Shown here piece by piece: positions 56,963 through 64,000 of a stretch of 64,000 nucleotides of DNA (position 1 is its first letter; every line of letters begins with the position of its first letter). The DNA is from CAVXUB01 sp963764805 (GTDB lineage Bacteria; Actinomycetota; Acidimicrobiia; Acidimicrobiales; Bog-793): assembly GCA_963764805.1 (NCBI GenBank), contig CAVXUB010000003.1, positions 124,001 to 188,000 on the forward strand, in the 5' to 3' direction. Below the pieces are notes generated by a model, which saw nothing but the letters and a program-made list of their open reading frames with translations, was not told the DNA's origin and made no database searches. The translations under genes and the position numbers were made by a program.

Positions 56963-56983
56963 GTGCCCGTCCCGCACGGGCAC
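56963..56983. terminator. Short GC-rich hairpin, possible terminator
   Basis: gtgcccgt (56963-56970) and acgggcac (56976-56983) form an 8-bp perfect stem with a five-base loop. It lies 43 bases past the stop of the minus-strand kinase gene. No T-run is present, as is common for actinobacterial terminators. Confidence 0.45.
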
Positions 56984-57025
56984 GCAGCGCCACGACTCCT
57001 CATCCCGACTACGGTGCCGCGATCG

Positions 57026-57430
57026 TCAGGTCGGTCCCGCCGGCGTGTCCGCCGCCAGCTCTGCCCACACGCACTTGCCCGGTTGGCCGTCCTTTGTGAC
57101 GCCCCAGTCTTTCGCCAGGTGGGCGACGATGTTCAGGCCACGCGAGTCGGGTGTCGGGAGCCCCATCACCGGCTGCAGGTCGTGTACCTCGACCCGGATG
57201 GTCTCGTCCTCGACGGTGACCGTGACTTCGATCGGCGGCGTCCCGTGGACGATCGCATTGGCGACGAACTCGCTGACGACGAGGTCCACGTCGGCGGCGA
57301 GGTCAGGGTCGAGTTGGAAGTGCCCAGCGATCTCGTGGCGCGCGAGCCGTACCGCTTCCCGGACTGGCTCGACCTTGAGGGTTATTCGCGCACTCACTTG
57401 CTCTACATGCCCAGACCGCTCTCCTGACAC
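57026..57430 (-). CDS. RsbW-like serine kinase / anti-sigma ATPase
   Basis: The 134-residue HATPase_c_2 protein has the N-box 'DVDLVVSEFVANAIVHG' and the G-box region 'DSRGLNIVAHLAKDWGV'. The start could be the Met at 57430 or a GTG a few codons in. Proteins of this type bind ATP, hold sigma factors or phosphorylate STAS-domain antagonists. A STAS-domain gene lies just beyond the GAF-ANTAR gene, so a local partner switch is plausible. Four bases separate it from the gene upstream. Confidence 0.85.
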   Translation of the reverse strand: MSGERSGHVEQVSARITLKVEPVREAVRLARHEIAGHFQLDPDLAADVDLVVSEFVANAIVHGTPPIEVTVTVEDETIRVEVHDLQPVMGLPTPDSRGLNIVAHLAKDWGVTKDGQPGKCVWAELAADTPAGPT

Positions 57431-57433
57431 CAG

Positions 57434-58165
57434 TCAGCGTGCCGATGAGCCGGTGTCGGGGTCCTCGCCCGTGTCGACGAGCGCTTGGGCGACGTCTCTC
57501 AGCTTGAGGTTGAGGTGTTGAGAAGCCTGGCGGAGGACCTCGAAGGCTTGTCGGGCCGAGATGCGGTCGCGTTCCATCAGGATGCCCTGTGCCTGCCCGA
57601 TGACCTCGCGGATCATGAGAGCCTGACGCAGCTGAGTGCCCGTGGCTTCCTGATGGTTGTGCTCGCGCCGCTCCGCCAGGGCGAGTCGGGCGTGGGTTCC
57701 GAATATCGCCGCCTGGCCCATGTCGATCGGGCCGAAGGCATCCGGGCGACTGGCGTAGAGGCTCAGCGCCGCCACCGACCCGTCCCCACCGATTGGTACG
57801 GCAAGCACCGAGCGGACGCCTGTACCCATTGATACGGCGCTGAAGCGGGGCCAGCGCCCGTCGTTGCTGAGATCCGCGGCATATTGGATCGAGCGCCCCG
57901 CGAGGACGTCGAGGCACGGGCCCTCCCCGGAATCCACCTGGGCTCGTTCCAGCTCCCGGACGAGCTCGTCCGAAGCTGCGATCGTGACGACCCGATCGTC
58001 GTGGCGAGCGATCACGCCGGCGCGGTCGCAGGCCTCGATCGTCGTGAGGGCGAGCGACACGATGAGCCCTGCGAGCTCTTCGACGGTTGAAGCTTCCGAG
58101 AGGACGGTTGCCACGGCGGCAAAGGCCGCCGCCGGGTCCTCGCCCTCGGGCTCGATCGCCGTCAC
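57434..58165 (-). CDS. GAF-ANTAR RNA-binding antiterminator
   Basis: The 243-residue protein has a GAF sensor domain (about 10-165; 'DSGEGPCLDVLAGRSIQYAADLSND', 'VRSVLAVPIGGDGSVAALSLYA') and a C-terminal ANTAR domain (about 180-240; 'REVIGQAQGILMERDRISARQAFEVLRQASQHLN'). ANTAR proteins bind paired hairpins in nascent RNA and prevent termination. In actinobacteria such proteins respond to stress or small molecules via GAF. It probably forms an operon with the RsbW-like kinase. Confidence 0.92.
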   Translation of the reverse strand: MTAIEPEGEDPAAAFAAVATVLSEASTVEELAGLIVSLALTTIEACDRAGVIARHDDRVVTIAASDELVRELERAQVDSGEGPCLDVLAGRSIQYAADLSNDGRWPRFSAVSMGTGVRSVLAVPIGGDGSVAALSLYASRPDAFGPIDMGQAAIFGTHARLALAERREHNHQEATGTQLRQALMIREVIGQAQGILMERDRISARQAFEVLRQASQHLNLKLRDVAQALVDTGEDPDTGSSAR

Positions 58166-58364
58166 AGCACGGATGGTACCTGAGTTGGCTATCTGGTTGA
58201 ACGCCGCCAGGATGGGGTAGCCTGCATACAGCCTTCGGACAAGAGGGTTCGCCTAGGGTTCGCTATGGCCCCGGAAGGCCCCCCATGTCGCCCACTCCTT
58301 GTTCGAACGGCGTGCCCCGCTTCCTGCTCGTTCTTCGTCGCGCGCCTCGTGCGCCGAGTCTTTG

Positions 58365-59487
58365 ATGGCTCTCCCGGGCAGGCTCCAGTTCGAAGTCAGC
58401 ATCCACTTCGATTACGACTCCGGCCGGATGATCGTCGCCCCCCGGGGGGAGCTCGACCTCCTGACGGCAGACGATTTCGCCAAGGCGCTGGACTCAGCGA
58501 CTGAGGGCAGGGACACGCTGGTCCTGGACCTTGCCGACCTCGATTTCTGTGACGTCGTAGGACTCGGGGTGTTGGCCGGCGCGGCGCGGCGACTCGCCGA
58601 GCGCGGCGGCGGTCTCGTCCTTCGCTCGCCTCCGGCGACGATCACGAAGATGCTCGAGGTCACGGGGCTCAGGCCGATCATCAGGATCGAAGATGTGACC
58701 AGCCAAAGTCCTGCAGCAGCGGTCAGCGATGCGGATCAACTGGCTCACACGATCGCAGAGAACCTCGCTCCCTTCGTCGAGGATGCACTAGTCGATGCGA
58801 CCATGCAGATGGTGGCATCCCTGGCCAAGGCGATCGGGAGTGCCATCGAGACGGCGAGCGTGACGCTGCGTCGACGCGGGCGGTACGTGACGGTAGCTGC
58901 AAGCGACTCCTTGGCGGACCAGCTCGACCAGGTGCAGTACGACGCCGAGAGCGGCCCGTGCATAGAGGCGTCGAGCCTCGGTCACGCCGTCCATCGGTAC
59001 CCGATGAGCGAGGCCGAGGAGTGGCCGGCACTGAGCCGAGCGGCACAGGGGGCGGGTATACAGAGCGTGCTCTCGAAGCCGTTCGTCGGCCACCCGGCTG
59101 CTCTCAACCTGTACGGGTCCACGGACTTGGGTGCGGCTGACGACGAGCTGGCGTCCTTGCTCATCGGCGAGGCATCGAGGGTGCTGACCCTCAAGACGGT
59201 AGAACGCGAGGACCTGCGCCTCCGGGTGAGCCAGGGTCTTGTCGACAGGGACCGGATCGCCCGGGCGCAGGGAGTGATGATGGAACGCCACAGCCTCACG
59301 GCAGCCGAGGCGCACACGGCGGCTCCTCCGCGACGCAGCCGCTAGTGGGGGCTTCGTGAGCGACATGGCCTCGCAGATCCTCGGCGAGGCCGCCGGGCAG
59401 GGCGCCGGCCAAGACCCCGAGCGCCCGCGAGACCCCGGGTATCCGCAAGACCCGGCATCCGGGAGGATGACGACCGATGAGCGATAG
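58365..59487 (+). CDS. STAS-GAF-ANTAR signalling protein (frame break near the end)
   Basis: I start at the ATG at 58365. An N-terminal STAS domain ('APRGELDLLTADDFAKAL', 'LVLDLADLDFCDVVGLGVLAGAARRL') is followed by a GAF domain ('QYDAESGPCIEASSLGHAVHR') and an ANTAR domain ('DRIARAQGVMMERHSLTAAEA'). One base near 59315 shifts the frame; the corrected tail reads 'LLRDAAASGGFVSDMASQIL' and ends at 59487, overlapping the next start. The STAS phosphosite is DVVGLG and lacks the usual Ser, so it may not be switched by phosphorylation. Confidence 0.85.
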
Positions 59488-59713
59488 GAGTGCGACGCTT
59501 CAGCGGGCGCGGACCGAGGCCGGGCTCAGCGTCTCCGAGCTGTGGCTGCGCTACTTCGCACTCGGCGGTATGAGCACGCCGCTCGACGTCGATGCCGTCA
59601 TCCACGGTGTGCTGGCTCCGTCGGATCTCGAGTACGACCTGCTCGCCCACGCCATCAACGAGAGGTTCCTGGAGCTCGGGCGCGACCATCCCGTTCCGTA
59701 CTCCGCCCCATAG
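59477..59713 (+). CDS. Small conserved actinobacterial protein linked to GAF-ANTAR genes
   Basis: The 78-residue protein 'MSDRSATLQRARTEAGLSVSELWLRYFALGG' is all-helical in appearance and contains 'LDVDAVIHGVLAPSDLEYDLLAHAINERF'. I have seen this pattern in hypothetical proteins of high-GC actinobacteria, without assigned function. It overlaps the end of the STAS-GAF-ANTAR gene by 11 bases and is surely cotranslated with it. Confidence 0.7.
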   Translation: MSDRSATLQRARTEAGLSVSELWLRYFALGGMSTPLDVDAVIHGVLAPSDLEYDLLAHAINERFLELGRDHPVPYSAP

Positions 59714-59735
59714 CTCGGCGGGCCTGTGCGGGTCA

Positions 59736-60002
59736 CTACTTCCCGGTCCGCTCCCGATGACTGCAGCCCGGCCAGCAGCAGGGTCGCCTCTTGCCCTCCT
59801 CCAGCTCCTCCTGGGTCCGGCGGATCCGGCGCTCGCGGGTCATCTCCTGCTTGGCCTCCTCCACCCAGCAGATGAACTCGTTGCGGGCGAGGGGTGTGAT
59901 GTCCAGCCAGGCATCGAGCGCCTTGGAATTCGAAAGGAGCGCTCGGCGCAGGTCGGCGGGAAGCTCGTGCACCGGACCGCCGGGTACCTGCTGCACGTTC
60001 AT
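59736..60002 (-). CDS. YdeI/OmdA-family protein
   Basis: About 88 residues from an ATG at 60002: 'VHELPADLRRALLSNSKALDAWLDITPLARNEFICWVEEAKQEMTRERRIRRTQEELEEGKRRPCCW'-type sequence, read in blocks, matches the C-terminal OmdA domain of the YdeI family (bacteriocin-protection-like). It ends in 'CCWPGCSHR'. The biochemical role is not established. Its end overlaps nothing; its start lies 57 bases beyond the ArsR gene end on the same strand. Confidence 0.75.
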   Translation of the reverse strand: MNVQQVPGGPVHELPADLRRALLSNSKALDAWLDITPLARNEFICWVEEAKQEMTRERRIRRTQEELEEGKRRPCCWPGCSHRERTGK

Positions 60003-60058
60003 GCGGTCAGGGTAGCGGCGCGTCAGGGTAGGCGGCCGGCTCCTCGATGGCGCTTCCG

Positions 60059-60367
60059 TCAAGGCGGTGACCGGAACCGCTCGAGCCACGAGCCGGCGAC
60101 CTCGACAAGACGCTCGGCGTCCAGCTTGTAGACCCGTTCACGGCCCCGCAAGGTGACATGCACGAGCCCGGCGCCCTCGAGGACGCGTAGGTGCCGCGTC
60201 ACCGTCGGCCAAGAGCATTCGAAACGGGAAGCGATCTCTCCCGACGTCATCTCACCCCCCCTGGCCTGCATCACCACGAGGATCGTGCGACGCGACTCGT
60301 GAGCGACGGCGGCGAAGACCGCCTCCAGCGCGTCGAGCTCGGCGGCCCCGCGAGGGGGAGTGGTCAC
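60059..60367 (-). CDS. ArsR-family transcriptional repressor
   Basis: 102 residues from a GTG that overlaps the stop of the gene upstream (GTGA). The winged helix is clear: 'LEAVFAAVAHESRRTILVVMQARGGEMTSGEIASRFECSWPTVTRHLRVLEGAGLVHVTLRGRERVYKLD'-type pattern, visible in short blocks. No metal-binding Cys cluster (such as CxC in helix 3) is present, so it is not a classic arsenic sensor; it resembles the ArsR regulators paired with SRPBCC-like or monooxygenase-like partners. Confidence 0.88.
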   Translation of the reverse strand: MTTPPRGAAELDALEAVFAAVAHESRRTILVVMQARGGEMTSGEIASRFECSWPTVTRHLRVLEGAGLVHVTLRGRERVYKLDAERLVEVAGSWLERFRSPP

Positions 60368-60687
60368 GGCGCTCGCAGATGAATCCGCTCGAAGTGCGGG
60401 AAGTCCCATTTCGGCAGCCCGTCGCGCTCTTCGAGGAGCGGGTCCATCGGCTCCCAGACCGCGAGCACGTCCGGATGTTGGTGGGCGCGGTCGAAGCCTC
60501 CTTCGACCCAGGTGAACACCTCGACGAAGGTCGGCGGCGAGTCGAGGCTGCGGAAGACGAGTGACTCCTCTTCGGTGACGAAGCCGAGCCGGTGCAGGGT
60601 GGACCAGTGCCTGGACAACAACCCCATGAAGGTCTCCTCGGACTCGGGGCGGACGCGGTAGGTGCAGATGACGGTTTCGTTAGCCAT
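60364..60687 (-). CDS. Small conserved protein cotranscribed with ArsR
   Basis: The 107-residue protein starts at 'MANETVICTYRVRPESEETFMGLLSRHW', and 'VFTWVEGGFDRAHQHPDVLAVWEPMDPLLEERD' is typical of a ferredoxin-like (antibiotic-biosynthesis-monooxygenase-type) fold. It is the first gene of the pair, and the ArsR repressor follows with a GTGA overlap. The enzymatic role, if any, is unknown. Confidence 0.75.
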   Translation of the reverse strand: MANETVICTYRVRPESEETFMGLLSRHWSTLHRLGFVTEEESLVFRSLDSPPTFVEVFTWVEGGFDRAHQHPDVLAVWEPMDPLLEERDGLPKWDFPHFERIHLRAP

Positions 60688-60723
60688 GTAGCTAACTATT
60701 AGAGCGTTGGCTAAGAATGTCAA
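60679..60723 (-). promoter_or_regulatory. Promoter and palindromic operator of the ArsR pair
   Basis: On the minus strand TTGACA (60718-60723) and TAATAG (60696-60701) are 16 bases apart, a good sigma-A-type promoter. The -10 is so near the ATG (60687) that the mRNA must be leaderless or almost so. The palindrome gttagc-catgta-gctaac (about 60679-60696) covers the start codon, and ttagcc also occurs in the spacer. These are the likely ArsR binding sites for autorepression. Confidence 0.7.
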
Positions 60724-60771
60724 GGGCCAGGAGGCGGGACAGCTGCGTCGCTGTACTTAGACTCGCCGCGC

Positions 60772-61755
60772 ATGGTCGCTCCTTCGCTGGAAGAGATCCG
60801 CGCCAATCGTGCACGGCTGGGGGATCTCGTTCTCACCACCCCGGTGCGGATGCTGTCCGACGATGCGGTGGCAAGGGCAGTCGGTGAGCGGACGAAGGTC
60901 TGGCTCAAGGAGGAGCTCTTCCAGCACACCGGCAGCTTCAAGCCCCGGGGAGCCCTGTCGGTGATGCTCGACCTCGACGAGACGGCGCTCGCCCGTGGCG
61001 TGACAGGAGTGTCGGCGGGCAACCACGCCATCTCCCTCGCCTACTCGGCGCGCATTCTCGGAACCACTGCCAAGGTGGTGATGCCGGCGGGCGCCGATCC
61101 CTACCGCGTCAAGCTCTGCCAGGGCTTCGGCGGTGAGATCCAGTTCGTGGAGACGATCCAGGACGCATTCCCGACCGCCGAACGACTCGTCGCAGAGGAG
61201 GGACGCACGCTCGTGCACCCGTTCGACGGTCCGAAGACAGCGCTCGGCACGGCCTCGGTCGGGCTCGAGCTGGTGGAGCAGGTGCGCCAGCTCGGCGGCA
61301 GCCTCGACGCCGTCATCGTGGCCGCCGGCGGCGGAGGTCTGTCCGCGGGAGTCAGCTGCGCAGTCAAGCAGCTGAGCCCGACGTCGGCGGTCTATGCGGT
61401 GGAGCCCGAGGGTGCCGACAGCCTGACGCGCAGCCTCCGGGCAGGGTCGCCGCAGGCGATCGAAGCCGTTCGTACGATCGCCGACTCGCTCGGCGCACCC
61501 CGTTGCGAGGAGTACTCGTTCGAGCTCAATCGCAGCTTTATCGACGAGGTGGTGCTGGTCGACGACGACCAGATCCGTGAAGCGATGCGCCTGCTGTTCT
61601 ACTCCGCCAAGCTGGTGACCGAGCCCGCCGCCGCAGCGGCTCTCGCCGCCCTCATGCACCCACTGCGGCGCACGCTCGACGGAGCGTCGGTCGGAGTCGT
61701 GGTGTGCGGCGCCAACATCGGCGCCGAGACCTTCGCCCGGCATCTGACGCTCTGA
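60772..61755 (+). CDS. Threonine/serine dehydratase-like PLP enzyme
   Basis: The 327-residue fold-type II PLP enzyme has the Schiff-base Lys57 in 'QHTGSFKPRGALS', the substrate loop 'VSAGNHAISLAYSARILG' and the phosphate-binding glycine loop 'AAGGGGLSAGVS'. Its length and lack of a C-terminal ACT domain fit catabolic threonine dehydratase or a serine racemase-like enzyme. It should convert threonine to 2-oxobutyrate and ammonia, but hydroxyamino acid specificity is not certain. Confidence 0.9.
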   Translation: MVAPSLEEIRANRARLGDLVLTTPVRMLSDDAVARAVGERTKVWLKEELFQHTGSFKPRGALSVMLDLDETALARGVTGVSAGNHAISLAYSARILGTTAKVVMPAGADPYRVKLCQGFGGEIQFVETIQDAFPTAERLVAEEGRTLVHPFDGPKTALGTASVGLELVEQVRQLGGSLDAVIVAAGGGGLSAGVSCAVKQLSPTSAVYAVEPEGADSLTRSLRAGSPQAIEAVRTIADSLGAPRCEEYSFELNRSFIDEVVLVDDDQIREAMRLLFYSAKLVTEPAAAAALAALMHPLRRTLDGASVGVVVCGANIGAETFARHLTL

Positions 61756-61783
61756 GCTCGAGGGGTCGCACCCCGGCCGCAGC

Positions 61784-63281
61784 TCAAGCCGCCTCGGCCG
61801 CCGCCAACTCGAGCGGCAGCTGCTCCGGTTGGCGCTGGCGCCGCCCACGCACGAGGGCGGCTGCCGTGACGACCGAGAAGCCCATGAGAGCGGCGCTGAC
61901 GACGAAGGCGGTCGTGTAGCCGTGCACCAGCCCACTCGGCAGCGACGCCGCGCCCGAGCGGCGACGAAGGAAGCCGTGGCCGATGCCGCCACCGTGTTGA
62001 GCAGGGCCGTGCCGAGCGAGCCGCCCACCTGTTGGGTGGCGTTGACCAAGGCGCTCGCCACGCCCGCATCTGCTTCGTCCACTCCGATCAGGGCCGTGCT
62101 GCTGAGCGGCACGAAGGTGAGGCCCATACCGAAGCTGACAACGATCTCGGCGGGGAGCACGTGCAGCAGGTAGCCGGTGTGCACGCCGATCTGCGTGAAC
62201 CAGAGCAGCCCGCCCGCCGCCAGCGTCAGCCCGAAGGTCATCAAGGCGCGGGGTCCGAAACGGGGCAATAGCTGACTCGCCAGCGTCGCAGCCACGATGA
62301 TCCCGGCCGAGAACGGAAGGAAGGCGAATCCCGACTTCAGCGCCGAGTAACCGAGCGTTCCCTGCAGGTAGTAGGTGAGGAAGAGGAACGTCCCGAACAG
62401 GGCGATGCCGACGAGCAGGGACGAGAGGAACGAGCCGCCCCGGTTGCGGTCGAGCACGACGCGAAGCGGGAGGAGGGGGTGGCTGGTGCGGGTCTCGAAG
62501 ACGACGAAGCCGACGAGCAGCACCGCCGCGGCGGCCAGCAGTCCCATGGTCAAGGGGGCGGCCCAGCCGTCGCTCTGGGCACGGGTGAACCCGTAGACGA
62601 GGGCGAGCAGTCCGCTGGTGACAAGTGCTGCACCGGGGATGTCGTAGCGCCAGGCAGTGCCGCTCGGCTCTCGCGGATCTGGCTGGGTGCCAGAGCGGCG
62701 GCAGTCAGCGCGATCGGGACGTTGATCAACAGGGTCCAGCGCCAGGACGCGTACTGCGTGAGGATGCCGCCGAGGATCAGCCCGATGGCCGCACCGCCAC
62801 CTGCGATCGCTCCGTAGACGCCGAACGCTCGGGCTCGCTCACGCGGCTCGGTGAACGAGACCGTCAGCAAGGACAAGGCGGAGGGAGCCATCACTGCGGC
62901 GAAGGCACCCTGCAGCGCCCGGGCGCCGAACAGCATCGCCTGGTCCTGCGCCAGGCCACCGAGGGCAGAAGCAGCGGCGAAACCGATCAAGCTGAGCACG
63001 AACATCCGTCGCCGTCCGAGGTGGTCGGCGATCCGTCCGCCGAGGAGCAGCAGGCCGCCGAAGGCGAGGGTGTAGGCGGTGAGCACCCACTGGCGATTTG
63101 CGACCGAGATGTGCAGGGCACGCTGGGCCGACGGGAGGGCGATCGTGACCACAGAGGCGTCGAGCACGATCATCAGCTGTGCGACCGCGATCACAGCCAG
63201 GGCGCGGAAGCGCCTGGGGTCGGAAGCATCATGCGTGGGCGCCGCCGTGCTGGGGACAACTGCCTGAACCACGTCTGCCAT
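61784..63281 (-). CDS. DHA2-family drug efflux MFS transporter (two frame breaks)
   Basis: Three frames give about 499 residues with 14 helices. The ATG at 63281 is placed by AAGGAG nine bases upstream, not the ATG at 63290 which directly abuts it. DHA2 signs are 'QLMIVLDASVVTIALPSAQRAL' (motif D1-like), 'GGLLLLGGRIADHLGRRRMFVLSLIGFA' (motif A) and 'GGAAIGLILGGILTQYASWRWTLLINVPIAL' (motif C). Shifts lie near 62665 and 61965; the end is 'ELAAAEAA' at 61784. It exports toxic compounds using the proton gradient. Confidence 0.9.
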
Positions 63282-63304
63282 CTTCGGCATCTCCTTGCTA
63301 TAAT

Positions 63305-63356
63305 CGGAACAGAGGTTCCGGTTGCCACTATACGGAACGGTCGTTCCGTTTGTCAA
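63305..63356. promoter_or_regulatory. Divergent promoter with two palindromic TetR operators
   Basis: On the minus strand TTGACA (63351-63356) and TATAGT (63327-63332) are 18 bases apart and form the efflux promoter. The perfect palindrome acggaac-ggtc-gttccgt (63332-63349) lies exactly between them. A second one, cggaac-agag-gttccg (63305-63320), is just downstream of the -10. Consensus CGGAACnnnnGTTCCG with equal spacing suggests two dimers of the divergent TetR protein blocking RNA polymerase. Confidence 0.82.
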
Positions 63357-63398
63357 ACGTCGGGCGCCCGGAGATATTCCGGGCAGAGGGACATCTGG

Positions 63399-64000
63399 AT
63401 GGGAACCAAGACCGTCGAGGAGGTTTCGAGCGACCGGGGCGGACCGCGTGCTCCGCGTGTTCCGCGTGGTCCGCGTGCTGACTCGATCCGCAACCGCGCC
63501 CGCATCCTCGAGGCCGCCGAGCAGGTTTTCGGCAGCGAGGGGCTGACAGTGCCGATCGATCGGATCGCCGAGAAGGCGGGGGTCGGGGTCGGGACCCTCT
63601 ACCGGCACTTCCCTACGAAGGAAGCGCTCTTCGAGGCGATCGTGCTCGGGCACTTCGAGCGTCTGCTGGCAGAGGCAAGGGAGCGGTCGGAGTCCGACGA
63701 ACCCGGCGAGGCGTTGATCGAGGTGCTGAACCACCTTGTCGTGGTGGCCGTCGAGAAGAGAGACCTCGCCGACGCCCTGATGGGTGCCGGCATCGACTTC
63801 AAGGCGGCGGCCGGCGAGACCAAGAGCCAGCTCGACGAGTGCCTTTCAGCCTTGCTGCGGCGAGCGCAGGAGGAGGGCACCATCCGCCCCGACGTCACCT
63901 ATGCCGACTTGATGAGCCTGGTGGCCGGGTCCTGCATCACCAACAACCACGTCGGACCGATCGGAGGCTCGCCGGCGACGATGGTGGCGGTCATCTGCGA
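63399..64000 (+). CDS. TetR-family transcriptional repressor, truncated by the window edge
   Basis: From the ATG at 63399 the frame is open to the end of the window (200 codons, no stop). After an Arg/Pro-rich start, the helix-turn-helix is typical: 'RARILEAAEQVFGSEGLTVPIDRIAEKAGVGVGTLYRHFPTKEALFEAIV' in blocks. The following ligand domain includes 'DVTYADLMSLVAGSC'. It is divergent from the DHA2 pump and is its likely repressor, releasing the operators when it binds a drug. Confidence 0.9.
   Translation, partial: MGTKTVEEVSSDRGGPRAPRVPRGPRADSIRNRARILEAAEQVFGSEGLTVPIDRIAEKAGVGVGTLYRHFPTKEALFEAIVLGHFERLLAEARERSESDEPGEALIEVLNHLVVVAVEKRDLADALMGAGIDFKAAAGETKSQLDECLSALLRRAQEEGTIRPDVTYADLMSLVAGSCITNNHVGPIGGSPATMVAVIC

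Noticed and set aside
60757..62553. 598-codon minus-strand frame
   Set aside because: Its first half is the efflux pump, but the second half is antisense to the threonine dehydratase gene; not one protein.

Overview
The window is high-GC DNA from a free-living actinobacterium, most likely a member of the Acidimicrobiia or a close relative. Two secreted proteins carry long runs of the 'GYWLVGxDGGxxxFGDA' propeller repeat I associate with that class, and GTG/TTG starts, GAF-ANTAR regulators, ECF sigma factors, a WS/DGAT acyltransferase and CoA-ester enzymes fit as well. About twenty otherwise well conserved genes are split by single-base frame changes. The simplest reading is uncorrected indels in a draft or metagenome assembly, so I describe most of these as one gene with a marked frame break and keep 'pseudogene' for real remnants.

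Layout. 1-1.5 kb: a truncated membrane protein, an IS256-type transposase scrap and a degenerate tRNA-like 3' half. 1.5-6.7 kb: two ECF sigma-factor modules, one with a membrane partner and a PQQ-type propeller, the other an ECF42-like sigma factor with a YCII-domain partner. 6.9-12.2 kb: a branched-chain amino-acid (or related) ABC importer, livKHMGF, with a strong hairpin after livK. 12.2-18 kb: tandem GNAT acetyltransferase, a GH3-like protein with propeller repeats, an HtrA-type protease and a coiled-coil protein. 17.8-20.8 kb: a metal pair, an NRMT-like Nramp transporter and a soluble PRC-barrel/MgtE_N/CBS protein. 21-25.3 kb: a zinc-ribbon/nucleotide-cyclase/ATPase regulator and an MscS channel. 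25.5-34.8 kb: lipid and xenobiotic metabolism (two MDR reductases, glycosyltransferase, Baeyer-Villiger monooxygenase, WS/DGAT, amidohydrolase, patatin). 34.9-38.9 kb: MBL hydrolase, orn, dut and an acyl-CoA ligase.

38.9-45.6 kb is the most interesting region. On the minus strand a clear cobalamin riboswitch (about 45440-45590) precedes five genes joined by 1-4 nt stop/start overlaps: a secreted alpha/alpha-toroid plus beta-propeller protein, a membrane-anchored secreted protein with a possible transcobalamin-like beta domain, and ECF transporter T, fused A-A and S subunits. I read it as a riboswitch-controlled surface capture and uptake system for cobalamin or corrinoids, with the two halves of a transcobalamin-like binder on separate polypeptides.

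45.7-47.3 kb: an ECF sigma factor and a membrane protein with a His/Gly-rich tail. 47.66 kb: tRNA-Gly(GCC), whose 3' end is repeated four more times in tandem. Behind it, 47.8-50.8 kb looks like a decayed island (IstB remnant, small zinc-ribbon gene, DUF1579-like fragment, RES/Xre toxin-antitoxin pair with a damaged antitoxin, Phd/YefM-like fragment). 50.8-56.7 kb: PAP2 phosphatase, an ABC exporter with a lipoprotein, and a secreted phosphoesterase with PKD and FN3 domains. 56.78-56.98 kb: two copies of a palindromic repeat between convergent genes. 57-59.7 kb: a stress-signalling cluster (RsbW-like kinase, GAF-ANTAR, STAS-GAF-ANTAR). 59.7-64 kb: an ArsR-regulated pair with a readable promoter/operator, a threonine dehydratase-like enzyme, and a DHA2 efflux pump divergent from a TetR repressor with twin palindromic operators.
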